NCBI RefSeq assembly: GCF_049844995.1
Contig: NZ_JBNCMC010000007.1
Location: 62,001-126,000 of the forward strand
DNA length: 64,000 nt
Source of the DNA: Luteimicrobium sp049844995
Lineage (GTDB): Bacteria > Actinomycetota > Actinomycetes > Actinomycetales > Cellulomonadaceae
Direction: 5' to 3'
Part shown: one piece after another, positions 16,727-25,201 of the stretch
How the letters are laid out: each line of letters opens with the position of its first letter
Numbering within the stretch: the stretch's first letter is position 1
Notes under the pieces: generated by a model
The model's input: the letters and a program-made list of their open reading frames with translations, nothing else
What the model was told of the DNA's origin: nothing
Database searches by the model: none
Position numbers and translations under genes: made by a program

Positions 16727-17890
16727 GTGGTCATCACCTCCTCACCGGTCCAGTCCGTCGTCCTCGCGGGCGGCGGGACGGCCGGTCACGTCAACCCGCT
16801 GCTCTCGGTCGCCGACGAGCTGCGCCGCCGCAACCCCGCCGCGAGCATCGTCGCGCTCGGCACCCGCGAGGGGCTCGAGGCGCGGCTCGTGCCGGAGCGC
16901 GCGTACCCGCTCGAGTTCCTCCCGCGCGTGCCGCTGCCGCGGCGGCCGTCCGGTGAGTGGGCCCGCCTCCCGGGCCGCCTCAAGGCCGCGGTCGACGCGG
17001 CGGGCGAGGCGATCGACCGCGTCGGCGCGCAGGCGGTCGTCGGCTTCGGCGGCTACGTCTCGACGCCGGCGTACCTCGCGGCGCGTCGCCGCGGCGTCCC
17101 GGTCGTCGTGCACGAGCAGAACGCCCGGCCCGGCCTGGCCAACAAGCTCGGCGCGCGGTGGGCCGCGCAGGTCGGCGTGACGTTCCCCGGCACGCCGCTC
17201 GCGGGCGCGGTCGTGACGGGGCTCCCGCTGCGCCGCGAGGTGGCCGAGCTCGTCGAGCGGCTCGCGCACGACCCGGCCGGGACGCGCGCCGCGGCGGCGG
17301 CCGCGCTCGGGCTCGACCCGGCCCTGCCGACGCTGCTCGTCACCGGCGGCTCGCTGGGGGCGCAGAGCCTCAACACGGCGGTCTCCGGCGCGGCCCGCGA
17401 GCTCCTCGCGGGTGGCCTGCAGGTGCTCCACCTCACGGGCACGGGCAAGTCCGAGCCGGTGCTGGGCGCGCTCGCCGGCCTCGCCGGGACCGAGCGGTAC
17501 CACGCGCTCGAGTACCTGGGGGACATGCACCTCGCGTACGCGGCCACGGACCTGGTGCTCTGCCGCTCGGGCGCCGGGACCGTGAGCGAGCTCACCGCGC
17601 TCGGGCTCCCGGCCGTCTACGTACCGCTGCCCATCGGCAACGGTGAGCAGCGGCTCAACGCGGCGCCGGTCGTCGACGCGGGCGGCGGCCTGCTCGTGCC
17701 GGACGCCGAGCTCACGCCCGCGTGGGTCGCGCGCGAGGTCCCGGGGCTGCTCGGTGACCGGGGGCGCCTCGGCGGGATGGCACGGGTGGCGGCCGCGTCG
17801 GGCGTGCGGGACGGCGCGGCCCGCGTGGCGGACCTCGTCGAGAAGGCGGCGCACCGGGCGCCCGGGAGCGGGCACGGGGCGACGGCGTGA
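16727..17890 (+). CDS. murG: UDP-GlcNAc:lipid I N-acetylglucosaminyltransferase MurG
   Basis: 387 residues. GT28 glycosyltransferase that makes lipid II at the inner membrane face. The glycine-rich loop GGGTAGHVNPLLSVADEL, GFGGYVSTPAYLAA with HEQNARPGLANK, the second glycine loop VTGGSLGAQSLN, and the donor-site segment RSGAGTVSELTALGLPAVYVPLP are all present. The GTG at 16727 is used; the ribosome site (CCAGGTCC) is weak. The stop overlaps the murC GTG by 4 nt. Confidence 0.95.
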   Translation: MVITSSPVQSVVLAGGGTAGHVNPLLSVADELRRRNPAASIVALGTREGLEARLVPERAYPLEFLPRVPLPRRPSGEWARLPGRLKAAVDAAGEAIDRVGAQAVVGFGGYVSTPAYLAARRRGVPVVVHEQNARPGLANKLGARWAAQVGVTFPGTPLAGAVVTGLPLRREVAELVERLAHDPAGTRAAAAAALGLDPALPTLLVTGGSLGAQSLNTAVSGAARELLAGGLQVLHLTGTGKSEPVLGALAGLAGTERYHALEYLGDMHLAYAATDLVLCRSGAGTVSELTALGLPAVYVPLPIGNGEQRLNAAPVVDAGGGLLVPDAELTPAWVAREVPGLLGDRGRLGGMARVAAASGVRDGAARVADLVEKAAHRAPGSGHGATA

Positions 17891-19353
17891 CCGGCCGGTA
17901 CGACGCCACGCCCGCTCTCGCGGACTTCGGCCGCACCCACCTCGTGGGCGTCGGCGGGGCGGGCATGTCGGTCGTCGCCGAGCTGCTCGCCGCGCGCGGC
18001 GTGCCGGTGCAGGGCTCGGACGCGCGGGACAGCGCGGTCGTGGCGCGGCTGCGGGACGCGGGCGTGCCGGTGACCGTCGGGCACGCGGCCGCCGCGGTGG
18101 GCGACGCCGACACCGTGGTGCTCTCCAGCGCGGTCCGCGACGACAACCCCGAGCTCCTCGCGGCCCGCGCCCGCGGTCTCCGCGTCCTGCACCGCTCCCA
18201 GGCGCTCGCCGCGCTCATGGTCGGGCGTCGCGGCGTCGCCGTCGCCGGCGCGCACGGCAAGACCACGACCTCGGCGATGGTCGCGACGATCCTGCGCGAG
18301 CTCGGCGAGGACCCGTCGTTCGCGGTCGGGGGCAGCGTCCTGACCGACGACGGCGCACTCCCGGGCGGGCACCTCGGCACGGGCGACGTCCTGGTCGCCG
18401 AGGCGGACGAGTCGGACGGCTCGTTCCTCGCCTACGCGCCGGCCGTGGCGCTCGTGACGAACGTCGAGCCGGACCACCTCGACCACTACGGCACGCGCGA
18501 GGCGTTCGACGAGGCGTTCGTCGCGTTCGCCGGGCGCGTGCTCGAGGGAGGCGCGCTCGTGGCCTGCGCGGACGACCCCGGCTCCGCCGCGCTCGCGGCG
18601 CGGCACCGCGCGTCGGGTGGGACCGCGTGGACGTACGGGACGGACCCCGCGAGCGACCTCGTGGTCGAGGGGGTGCGGACGGGCGACGGCGCGAGCGCCG
18701 TGCTGCGGGTGGCGACGTCGGCGCTCGGCGCCCGGGCCGGCGTGGTCGCGGGGACGACGGCGCCGCTCGCCCTGCGCGTGCCGGGCGCGCACAACGTGCT
18801 GAACGCGGCCGGCGCGGTCCTCGCGTCCGTGGTGCTGGGCGCGCCGTTCGCGGGCGCCGCGGCGGCGGCGGAGGCCTTCCGCGGGACCGGACGCCGGTTC
18901 GAGGCCCGCGGCGAGGCGGACGGCGTGCGCGTCGTCGACGACTACGCGCACCACCCCACGGAGATCACCGCGCTGCTGACGGCGGCGCGGGGGGTGGCGG
19001 CCGGGGGCCGGCTCGTCGTGCTGTTCCAGCCGCACCTCTACTCGCGCACGCGGACCTTCGCGCCGGAGTTCGCGCGCGCGCTCGCCCTGGCTGACGAGGT
19101 CGTCGTCGCCGGGGTGTACGCCGCTCGCGAGGACCCCGATCCCGGCACGACGGCCCGCACGATCACGGACCTGCTCCCCGCGACGGCGTCGGGCGCGGCG
19201 CCGCACGCCGTCGAGGACCGCCTGGAGGCAGCGGCGACCGCGGCGGCCCTCGCGCGCTCCGGCGACCTGCTGCTCACGGTCGGGGCCGGCGACGTGACCG
19301 AGCTCGCGCCCGTGGTCCTCGACGCGCTGCGCGCGCGGGCGGGGGAGGGCTGA
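17887..19353 (+). CDS. murC: UDP-MurNAc--L-alanine ligase MurC
   Basis: 488 residues. N-terminal HLVGVGGAGMSVVAELL is the MurC uridine-binding signature; the ATP loop is AGAHGKTTTSAM; EADESDGSFL, NVEPDHLDHYG, DDYAHHPTEI and FQPHLYSRT complete the pattern. It adds the first amino acid, L-Ala, to UDP-MurNAc. In many actinobacteria murC sits directly before ftsQ, as here (3-nt gap). Confidence 0.96.
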   Translation: MTGRYDATPALADFGRTHLVGVGGAGMSVVAELLAARGVPVQGSDARDSAVVARLRDAGVPVTVGHAAAAVGDADTVVLSSAVRDDNPELLAARARGLRVLHRSQALAALMVGRRGVAVAGAHGKTTTSAMVATILRELGEDPSFAVGGSVLTDDGALPGGHLGTGDVLVAEADESDGSFLAYAPAVALVTNVEPDHLDHYGTREAFDEAFVAFAGRVLEGGALVACADDPGSAALAARHRASGGTAWTYGTDPASDLVVEGVRTGDGASAVLRVATSALGARAGVVAGTTAPLALRVPGAHNVLNAAGAVLASVVLGAPFAGAAAAAEAFRGTGRRFEARGEADGVRVVDDYAHHPTEITALLTAARGVAAGGRLVVLFQPHLYSRTRTFAPEFARALALADEVVVAGVYAAREDPDPGTTARTITDLLPATASGAAPHAVEDRLEAAATAAALARSGDLLLTVGAGDVTELAPVVLDALRARAGEG

Positions 19354-19356
19354 GCC

Positions 19357-20379
19357 GTGCCGTCGCGACCGCCGTCCCGGCCGTCCCGCCCGCGGCCCGC
19401 GCCGCTGCGGGACCGCGACCGGCCGGCCGGGCCCGGCCCGGCGCCGGAGCCTGAGGAGCGGTCGCAGCGACCTGCGCCCCCGCCCGCCCCGGCGCAGGCG
19501 TCCGGTGGTCGGTCGCCGTCGGGGCGGCGTGCTCCGTCGACGGCGCCCGTCCCGCAGGCGCGGCCCGGCACGGGGCAGGTGCCTGCGCGACGGGCGGCTC
19601 CGAGCGCTCCCGTGCCGGTCGTCGGAGCGCGAGGACCGGTGGTGTCGACCGGGATGGTCGACCGGCTGGCCGAGCGGGCGGCGATGCGTCGCCACCGGCG
19701 GTGGCGGCGCCTCGGCTGGACGCTGCTCGCCGTCGTGCTCGCCGGTGCCCTCGTGTGGCTGGCCTTCTTCTCGCCGGTGCTGGCGACCCGCGCCGACGAC
19801 GTCCGCGTGGTCGGCGGGGGCAGCCTCGTCGACACCGCGCAGGTCGAGCGGATCGCGGCCGGTGCGGACGGTGTCCCGCTGCCGCGCCTGGACACCGTCG
19901 CGCTGCGCACCCGGATGCTCGACGTGCGCGGGGTCAAGGACGTGGCGATCGTGCGCCAGTGGCCGCACGGGCTGACCGTGCGCGTCACGCCGCGCGAGCC
20001 GGTGGCCGCCGTCCCCGACCAGGGGAGGTACGCGCTCCTCGACGGAGACGGCGTGCGGGTGGCGACGGTCCGCGCCGTACCGAAGGGCGTGCCCGTGGTC
20101 ACGGTCCCGCTCGACGCGGCCGACCACCGGGCCCTCGACGCCGTGCTCGCGGTGCTGAGCGCGCTGCCGGAGAAGCTGGGCGGGCAGGTCACCGCGGTGG
20201 AGGCGTCGACGCAGGACACGGTCGAGCTGACCCTGCGCAAGGGCGTGCGCGTCGTGTGGGGCAGCGCGCAGGACTCGGCCCTCAAGGTCCGCGTCCTCGA
20301 GGCGCTGCGCGGGGCGAAGCAGACGAAGGGCGCGAGCGTCTTCGACGTCTCGGCACCGACGCTCCCGGTCACCCGGTGA
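19357..20379 (+). CDS. ftsQ: Cell division protein FtsQ (POTRA domain)
   Basis: 340 residues. A long disordered cytoplasmic segment (1-115; Pro, Arg, Ala) precedes one membrane helix (about 119-139), then a POTRA domain (VRVVGGGSLVDTAQVERIA) and the FtsQ beta domain with VRQWPHGLTVRVTPREPVA. FtsQ is a divisome scaffold that contacts FtsL/FtsB. The GTG start directly follows the murC stop. Confidence 0.92.
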   Translation: MPSRPPSRPSRPRPAPLRDRDRPAGPGPAPEPEERSQRPAPPPAPAQASGGRSPSGRRAPSTAPVPQARPGTGQVPARRAAPSAPVPVVGARGPVVSTGMVDRLAERAAMRRHRRWRRLGWTLLAVVLAGALVWLAFFSPVLATRADDVRVVGGGSLVDTAQVERIAAGADGVPLPRLDTVALRTRMLDVRGVKDVAIVRQWPHGLTVRVTPREPVAAVPDQGRYALLDGDGVRVATVRAVPKGVPVVTVPLDAADHRALDAVLAVLSALPEKLGGQVTAVEASTQDTVELTLRKGVRVVWGSAQDSALKVRVLEALRGAKQTKGASVFDVSAPTLPVTR

Positions 20380-20510
20380 CCCGGACCGAGGCGGGTGGGG
20401 AGGCGCCGGGCGGGTGGTTCGGGACCGATCTCGCGACACGCGCGGGCGGGTCGTTGCCGACGCCGTCCGCGCCCCCTACGTTCGCAGCAGAACGAGGATG
20501 ACATAACACT

Positions 20511-20538
20511 AACCCTCAACTTGAGGGTGAGGGTTGAG
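20511..20538 (+). promoter_or_regulatory. Inverted and direct repeats upstream of ftsZ
   Basis: In the 223-bp ftsQ-ftsZ gap, ACCCTCAA (20512-20519) and TTGAGGGT (20521-20528) form an inverted repeat about one base; a further unit TGAGGGTT (20528-20535) overlaps it and can pair with AACCCTCA (20511-20518) instead. The local A+T content (ACATAACACTAA just before) is far above background, so this is probably the ftsZ promoter and an operator. The cognate factor is unknown. Confidence 0.55.
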
Positions 20539-20602
20539 ACCCGGGCCACGGCGCGGGCGCAGCGACCGCACGACACCACACGCAAGGATCGAGAGGCACA
20601 CC

Positions 20603-21910
20603 GTGGCAACTCCGCAGAACTACCTGGCAGTCATCAAGGTGGTCGGCATCGGCGGTGGCGGCGTCAACGCCGTGAACCGAATGATCGAGGTCGGTCTCAA
20701 GGGTGTCGAGTTCATCGCGATCAACACCGACGCGCAGGCGCTCCTCATGTCCGACGCCGACGTCAAGCTCGACGTCGGCCGCGAGCTCACGCGCGGCCTG
20801 GGTGCCGGCGCGGACCCCGAGGTCGGGCGCAAGGCGGCCGAGGACCACCAGGACGAGATCGAGGACGTCCTGCGGGGCGCGGACATGGTCTTCGTCACCG
20901 CCGGCGAGGGCGGCGGCACCGGGACGGGCGGCGCGCCCGTCGTGGCCCGGATCGCCCGCTCGCTCGGCGCGCTGACCGTCGGCGTCGTGACCCGCCCGTT
21001 CACCTTCGAGGGGCGCCGCCGCTCGGTCCAGGCGGACCAGGGCATCGACACGCTGCGCAGCGAGGTCGACACGCTCATCGTCATCCCCAACGACCGGCTG
21101 CTGTCGATGTCGGACCGCGCGGTGACCGCGCTCCAGGCGTTCCACTCGGCCGACCAGGTGCTGCTCTCCGGTGTCCAGGGCATCACCGACCTCATCACCA
21201 CGCCGGGCCTCATCAACCTCGACTTCGCGGACGTGAAGTCCGTCATGCAGGGCGCGGGCAGCGCTCTCATGGGGATCGGGTCGGCGCGGGGCGAGGACCG
21301 GGCGGTGCAGGCCGCGGAGTTCGCGATCTCGTCGCCGCTCCTCGAGGCCAGCATCGACGGCGCGCACGGCGTGCTTCTGTCGATCCAGGGTGGCTCCGAC
21401 CTGGGGCTGTTCGAGATCAACGAGGCCGCGCGGCTCGTCCACGAGGCGGCGCACCCCGAGGCGAACATCATCTTCGGCGCGGTCATCGACGACGCCCTGG
21501 GCGACGAGGTGCGCGTCACCGTCATCGCGGCCGGGTTCGACGGCGGCGGCCCGCAGACGCGCAAGGAGGGCCAGGGGCTCGGTCAGGTGCAGGGCGCCGT
21601 GTCGGCGGCGGTGCCGCAGGTGCCGGCCGTGCCGGTGGTCGGCTCGCCGGCGGCAGCTGGTGCGCCCTCGTCCGTGGGCGCGCCCGCCGCCCCCTCGGCG
21701 CCGCGTCCGCTCGCGCCCCAGCCCGCGCAGCACGGTGCCGTCCGCCCGCTCGTGCCGCTCGACGCGGACGACGCCGAGGACGACGCCGCGGTGATCGTCG
21801 AGACCGGGGCCGCGCCGTCGAGCTCGCCGGTGTCCGTGCCGCGGCTCGTCGACGAGGAGCCGCTGCGGCGCGCGATCGACGATCTCGACGTGCCGGACTT
21901 CCTCAAGTAG
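20603..21910 (+). CDS. ftsZ: Cell division GTPase FtsZ
   Basis: 435 residues from GTG 20603, with GAGAGG six bases upstream. The tubulin-like GTPase signature GGGTGTG is at 103-109, preceded by VGIGGGGVNAVNRM. The T7 synergy-loop region NLDFADVKSVM is intact. A low-complexity Ala/Pro linker (about 320-415) leads to the conserved tail DDLDVPDFLK, the docking site for SepF and other partners. FtsZ builds the division ring. Confidence 0.98.
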   Translation: MATPQNYLAVIKVVGIGGGGVNAVNRMIEVGLKGVEFIAINTDAQALLMSDADVKLDVGRELTRGLGAGADPEVGRKAAEDHQDEIEDVLRGADMVFVTAGEGGGTGTGGAPVVARIARSLGALTVGVVTRPFTFEGRRRSVQADQGIDTLRSEVDTLIVIPNDRLLSMSDRAVTALQAFHSADQVLLSGVQGITDLITTPGLINLDFADVKSVMQGAGSALMGIGSARGEDRAVQAAEFAISSPLLEASIDGAHGVLLSIQGGSDLGLFEINEAARLVHEAAHPEANIIFGAVIDDALGDEVRVTVIAAGFDGGGPQTRKEGQGLGQVQGAVSAAVPQVPAVPVVGSPAAAGAPSSVGAPAAPSAPRPLAPQPAQHGAVRPLVPLDADDAEDDAAVIVETGAAPSSSPVSVPRLVDEEPLRRAIDDLDVPDFLK

Positions 21911-22764
21911 TGGATCACTCCCTCGGGGAGGGCGGCGGTGCCCGCGGCGCGACTCGCGCCGGGGCGTCGCCGTTGCCCGTGCCCCTGCTCGAGGTGGACC
22001 TCGGCCCGGGGGTCCGTGCGGGCTTCACGACGCGCACGGGCGGCGTCTCGCCGCCGCCGTGGGCCTCCCTCGACCTCGGGCTGGGCGTCGGGGACGACCC
22101 GGCGCGCGTGCGGGCCAACCGGGTCGCGGTCGCCGCGACGTTCGGCGCCCCCCTGAGCTTCATGACGCAGGTCCACGGGCGCGACGTGATCGTCGTGGAC
22201 GACGACGCTGGGCGTGCGGGCGCGGCGGCGGGACCGTCCGACTCGCTCGGCGAGGCCGACGCCCTCGTCGGGCCGAGCGGCCGCGCGCTCGCCGTCCTCG
22301 TGGCCGACTGCGTCCCCGTGCTCCTGGCCGACCCTGCACGCGGGCTGGTCGGCTGCGCGCACGCCGGGCGGAACGGCGTCGCGCAGGACGTGGTGGGTGC
22401 GGCGGTCGACGCGCTCGTCGGCCTCGGTGCCCGGCCCGAGGCACTGCGAGCCGTCGTCGGGCCGAGCGTGTGCGGCGCCTGCTACGAGGTGCCGGAGGCG
22501 ATGCGCGCCGACGTCGCGGCCCGCGTGCCCGCGACGTGGTCGCGGACCCGCGCCGGGACGCCCGCGCTCGACCTGCCGGCGGGCGTCGCGGCGCAGCTCG
22601 CCGCCGCCGGCGTGGGGCAGATCGAGGTGCTCGGCGTCTGCACCCTCGAGGACGAGCGCTTCTTCTCCCACCGGCGCGACGGGCGCGAGGCGCCGACGGG
22701 CCGGTTCGCGGGCGTCGTCGTGCACCGCGGCGACGCCGCCGACGGGTCGCCCGCGCTCGGGTGA
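21910..22764 (+). CDS. pgeF: PgeF/YfiH family laccase-domain protein
   Basis: 284 residues if it starts at the GTG sharing a base with the ftsZ stop (TAGTG); GTG 21979 (261 residues) is an alternative nearer the usual family length, and neither has a clear ribosome site. The His-Cys-His metal or active-site residues are visible in TQVHGRDV, LVADCVPVLL and CAHAGRNG, with GPSVCGACYEV downstream. Members act as purine-nucleoside phosphorylases or peptidoglycan-editing factors; which applies here cannot be told. It commonly follows ftsZ. Confidence 0.88.
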   Translation: MDHSLGEGGGARGATRAGASPLPVPLLEVDLGPGVRAGFTTRTGGVSPPPWASLDLGLGVGDDPARVRANRVAVAATFGAPLSFMTQVHGRDVIVVDDDAGRAGAAAGPSDSLGEADALVGPSGRALAVLVADCVPVLLADPARGLVGCAHAGRNGVAQDVVGAAVDALVGLGARPEALRAVVGPSVCGACYEVPEAMRADVAARVPATWSRTRAGTPALDLPAGVAAQLAAAGVGQIEVLGVCTLEDERFFSHRRDGREAPTGRFAGVVVHRGDAADGSPALG

Positions 22765-22767
22765 GCA

Positions 22768-22792
22768 TGCCGACACGCCGGGCGTGTCGGCA
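22768..22792. repeat. 12-bp perfect inverted repeat between pgeF and sepF
   Basis: TGCCGACACGCC (22768-22779) and GGCGTGTCGGCA (22781-22792) flank one base. It starts four bases after the pgeF stop and could fold as an 11-bp hairpin with a CGG loop. There is no T-tract, so it may be a terminator of the GC type or an operator for sepF. Confidence 0.5.
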
Positions 22793-22814
22793 CGGGGTCC
22801 CGGGCACGCTGGGC

Positions 22815-22820
22815 TAGCGT
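22815..22820 (+). promoter_or_regulatory. Possible -10 of a sepF promoter
   Basis: TAGCGT fits the actinobacterial -10 pattern TANNNT and lies 42 bases before the sepF start. No -35 is evident. Confidence 0.35.
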
Positions 22821-22862
22821 GAATCACACGACGGTCGTTCGACCGGGGGAGGAGCACAGGCG

Positions 22863-23363
22863 ATGGCTGGAACGCTGCGCAAGACCATGCTGTACCTGGG
22901 GCTCGCCGACGACCGCGGCGAGGCCGAGGAGCAGGAGTACATGGACGACTACGAGGACGCCGACGGCGGCGTGGGGGAGGACTTCGCACCCGTGACCCCG
23001 ATCGGACGAGCGCCCGCGTACTCGCCGGTGCGCGAGGTGAGGGAGGCCCGCCCGGCCGCGTCGCAGGGCGTCGACCTGCGTCGCATCGTGACGGTGCACC
23101 CCCGCTCGTACAACGACGCCCTGGTCATCGGCGACGCGTTCCGCGCGGGGACCCCGGTGATCATCAACCTCTCGGACATGGACGACGCGGACGCGAAGCG
23201 GCTGGTCGACTTCTCGGCAGGCCTGACGTTCGGGCTGCACGGCGCCATCGAGCGCGTCACGAACAAGGTGTTCCTGCTGTCTCCCGAGCACGTCGAGGTC
23301 ACCGGCGAGGAGCGTGCCGCCGCCGGGCAGGCCCGCGGCTCCGGGATCTACAACCAGAGCTGA
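22863..23363 (+). CDS. sepF: Cell division protein SepF
   Basis: 166 residues. An N-terminal amphipathic membrane-targeting stretch (MAGTLRKTMLYLGL) and an acidic linker precede the SepF domain: TVHPRSYNDALVIGDAFR, VIINLSDMDDADAKRLVDFSAGL and KVFLLSPEHVEV. In actinobacteria SepF tethers FtsZ to the membrane in place of FtsA. The ATG has AGGAG about 10 bases upstream. A strong hairpin follows the stop. Confidence 0.96.
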   Translation: MAGTLRKTMLYLGLADDRGEAEEQEYMDDYEDADGGVGEDFAPVTPIGRAPAYSPVREVREARPAASQGVDLRRIVTVHPRSYNDALVIGDAFRAGTPVIINLSDMDDADAKRLVDFSAGLTFGLHGAIERVTNKVFLLSPEHVEVTGEERAAAGQARGSGIYNQS

Positions 23364-23382
23364 TCGCGTGAGAAACGACACC

Positions 23383-23412
23383 CGACGGCGCGCCCACGAG
23401 GGCGCGCCGTCG
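23383..23412 (+). terminator. Hairpin terminator after sepF
   Basis: A perfect 13-bp GC-rich stem (23383-23395 with 23400-23412) closes an ACGA tetraloop, 19 bases past the sepF stop, and is followed by GGTT rather than a full T-tract. This is the usual form of intrinsic terminator in GC-rich actinobacteria. Confidence 0.65.
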
Positions 23413-23474
23413 TCGGTTCGCCCCTTGGCGGGCGTCGCGCGCGCGAAACGCCCGGGAGATGGCACAGTTCAGCC

Positions 23475-23762
23475 GTGGTGATCTTCTCCGTCATCGGCAT
23501 CCTGCTCTTCGTCTACCTGCTGCTCCTGATCGGACGCCTCATCCTGGACTGGGTTCAGGTGTTCGCACGGGACTGGCGTCCGCGCGGCGCCGTCCTGGTC
23601 GTGGCCGAGGTCGTCTACACCGTCACGGACCCTCCGCTGCGGCTCCTGAGGCGCATCATCCCGCCGATCCGGTTGGGCTCCGTCCAGCTCGACCTCGGCT
23701 ACATCATCCTGTTCTTCGTCGTGTCGTTCCTGTGGCGCCTCTTCACCAGCCTCGGGCGGTGA
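23475..23762 (+). CDS. YggT family membrane protein
   Basis: 95 residues from GTG 23475. Two hydrophobic segments (about 3-25 and 72-92) flank a short loop with DPPLRLLRRIIPPIRLG, the YggT signature. Actinobacteria keep this gene between sepF and divIVA; a role in membrane or division organisation is suggested by context only. Confidence 0.85.
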   Translation: MVIFSVIGILLFVYLLLLIGRLILDWVQVFARDWRPRGAVLVVAEVVYTVTDPPLRLLRRIIPPIRLGSVQLDLGYIILFFVVSFLWRLFTSLGR

Positions 23763-23800
23763 CGAGGGTCCCTCTTTGGCGGTCCCCGGCCCGACTCGGC

Positions 23801-23806
23801 TACCGT
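23801..23806 (+). promoter_or_regulatory. Possible -10 of the divIVA promoter
   Basis: TACCGT fits TANNNT; TTGGCG at 23776-23781 could serve as -35, but the 19-bp spacing is long. Transcription from here would give a leader of about 40 bases with its own ribosome site. Confidence 0.35.
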
Positions 23807-23853
23807 GGAGCGCACGACCCTGCCCGACTGCCCTATCTCACCGAGGTGACGCG

Positions 23854-24486
23854 ATGGCACTGCTGACCGCCGAGGACATCCTCAGCAAGACCTTCTCGAC
23901 CGTGAAGTTCAAGGAGGGCTACGACATCGAGGAGGTCGACGACTTCCTCGACGAGGTCGTCCGCACCCTCAACTCCGTGCAGGAGGAGAACGAGTCCGTC
24001 AAGGCCAAGCTGGCCGCCGCGGAGCGCCGGATCGCCGAGCTCAGCCGGGCCGACGCCGCGCAGACGGCCTTCCAGCCCGAGCCCGTCGCGGCCCCCGAGC
24101 CGCAGCCCGAGCCCGTGGCGGCGCCCGAGCAGCAGCAGCCCGCGGAGCCGGCCTCCGCGACCGGCATGCTCCAGCTCGCGCAGAAGGTTCACGACGACTA
24201 CGTGAACGCGGGCAAGGCCGAGGGCGAACGCCTCCTGGCCGAGGCCCAGGAGGAGAGCACCCGCATCGTCCGCGACGCGGAGAACCAGTCGCAGCGCACG
24301 CTCTCGCAGCTCGAGCAGGAGCGGTCGCTCCTCGAGCGCAAGATCGACGAGCTGCGGATCTTCGAGCGCGACTACCGCACGCGCCTCAAGAGCTACCTGC
24401 AGAACCTCCTCGGCGACATCGACGCCCGGGGCAGCGCCCTGCCGGCGCGCGGGGGTTCCAGCTCGGACATCACCGCGGGCATCTGA
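23854..24486 (+). CDS. divIVA: Polar growth / septation protein DivIVA (Wag31)
   Basis: 210 residues from ATG 23854 (GAGGTGA upstream). The N-terminal lipid-binding DivIVA domain is clear: LTAEDILSKTFSTVKFKEGYD then EVDDFLDEVVRTLN. A coiled coil follows, interrupted by a Pro/Glu/Gln linker (about 72-110) that contains a direct repeat of QPEPVAAPE, and a second coiled coil rich in Glu, Gln and Leu to about residue 190. DivIVA marks poles and septa and recruits wall-synthesis enzymes in actinobacteria. Confidence 0.95.
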   Translation: MALLTAEDILSKTFSTVKFKEGYDIEEVDDFLDEVVRTLNSVQEENESVKAKLAAAERRIAELSRADAAQTAFQPEPVAAPEPQPEPVAAPEQQQPAEPASATGMLQLAQKVHDDYVNAGKAEGERLLAEAQEESTRIVRDAENQSQRTLSQLEQERSLLERKIDELRIFERDYRTRLKSYLQNLLGDIDARGSALPARGGSSSDITAGI

Positions 24487-24557
24487 CCGCACCGGCAGCG
24501 ACGGGGCAGACGGGGGCGCGCTCGCCGGGCCAGGTCCGGTACGCGCCTCGCGCAGCT

Positions 24558-24593
24558 CGAGCCGCCATCCGCCTGCGGGCGGGTGGCGGCTCG
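24558..24593 (+). terminator. Strong hairpin terminator after divIVA
   Basis: A 16-bp stem with a single G-T wobble (24558-24573 with 24578-24593) closes the loop TGCG. It lies 72 bases past the divIVA stop, inside a 232-bp gap that otherwise holds only the next promoter, and probably ends the dcw-sepF-divIVA transcription. Confidence 0.65.
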
Positions 24594-24663
24594 TGCGTCG
24601 TCGCCCGTGCGACGCCGCAGGTCGCGCCCGCGTTCGGCGAGCGTGACGGCGCGGCGTGGTGTG

Positions 24664-24692
24664 TTGTGGAACCTCGTGAGGGCGTCTACCCT
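24664..24692 (+). promoter_or_regulatory. Promoter of the TraR/DksA-like gene
   Basis: TTGTGG (24664-24669) and TACCCT (24687-24692) are 17 bp apart, an optimal spacing. The predicted start near 24699 leaves a leader of about 20 bases that includes GGAGG. Confidence 0.55.
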
Positions 24693-24718
24693 CGCGTGAA
24701 TCCGAACGAGGGAGGTTC

Positions 24719-25183
24719 ATGATGGCCAAGCGTGACGTCGCGGTCCGTGCCGCGACCCGCAAGCAGTTCCCCCACCTCGTCCGGGACGTCAAGTCGTTCC
24801 CGGTCCGTGACGGCGAGGAGCCGTGGACCGTGGAAGAGGTCGAGGAGCTCGCTCACGGCCTCATCGAGGAGAACGCCCGGCTGCAGGTCGAGTTCGCCGC
24901 CGCCGACCAGGAGCTGTCGGCGCTGCTGCGCGACTCGGGCGAGGGCTCGGGCGACGACCAGGCGGACTCGGGCTCGAGCGCGCTGGAGCGCGACCAGGAG
25001 CTCACGCTCGTCAACAACACGCGTGACCTGCTCGCGCAGAACTCGCGTGCGCTCGACCGGATCGCGGCCGGCACGTACGGCGTCTGCGAGTCGTGCGGCA
25101 AGGCGATCGGCAAGGCGCGCCTGCAGGCGTTCCCCCGCGCCACCCTGTGCATCGACTGCAAGCAGCGCGAGGAGCGTCGCTAG
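24719..25183 (+). CDS. TraR/DksA-type C4 zinc-finger protein
   Basis: 154 residues; ATG 24719 or the adjacent ATG 24722. The C-terminus carries a DksA-like zinc finger with Cys123, Cys126, Cys144 and Cys147 (CESCGKAIGKARLQAFPRATLC region). The N-terminal 60 residues and the acidic Ser/Gly linker are typical of the actinobacterial form. These proteins are presumed to act at the RNA polymerase secondary channel; this one lacks the acidic DxxDxA tip of E. coli DksA, so the effect cannot be predicted. A 38-bp palindrome follows. Confidence 0.87.
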   Translation: MMAKRDVAVRAATRKQFPHLVRDVKSFPVRDGEEPWTVEEVEELAHGLIEENARLQVEFAAADQELSALLRDSGEGSGDDQADSGSSALERDQELTLVNNTRDLLAQNSRALDRIAAGTYGVCESCGKAIGKARLQAFPRATLCIDCKQREERR

Positions 25184-25201
25184 CCCCGTTGCCGAGACGC
25201 C

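Noticed and set aside
20572..20576. GACAC, a WhiA-type half site, upstream of ftsZ
   Set aside because: A single 5-mer is expected by chance at this GC content; no second copy at a meaningful position.
24061..24150. Repeat QPEPVAAPE in DivIVA as an unusual feature
   Set aside because: Variable Pro/Glu/Gln linkers are normal between the coiled coils of actinobacterial DivIVA.
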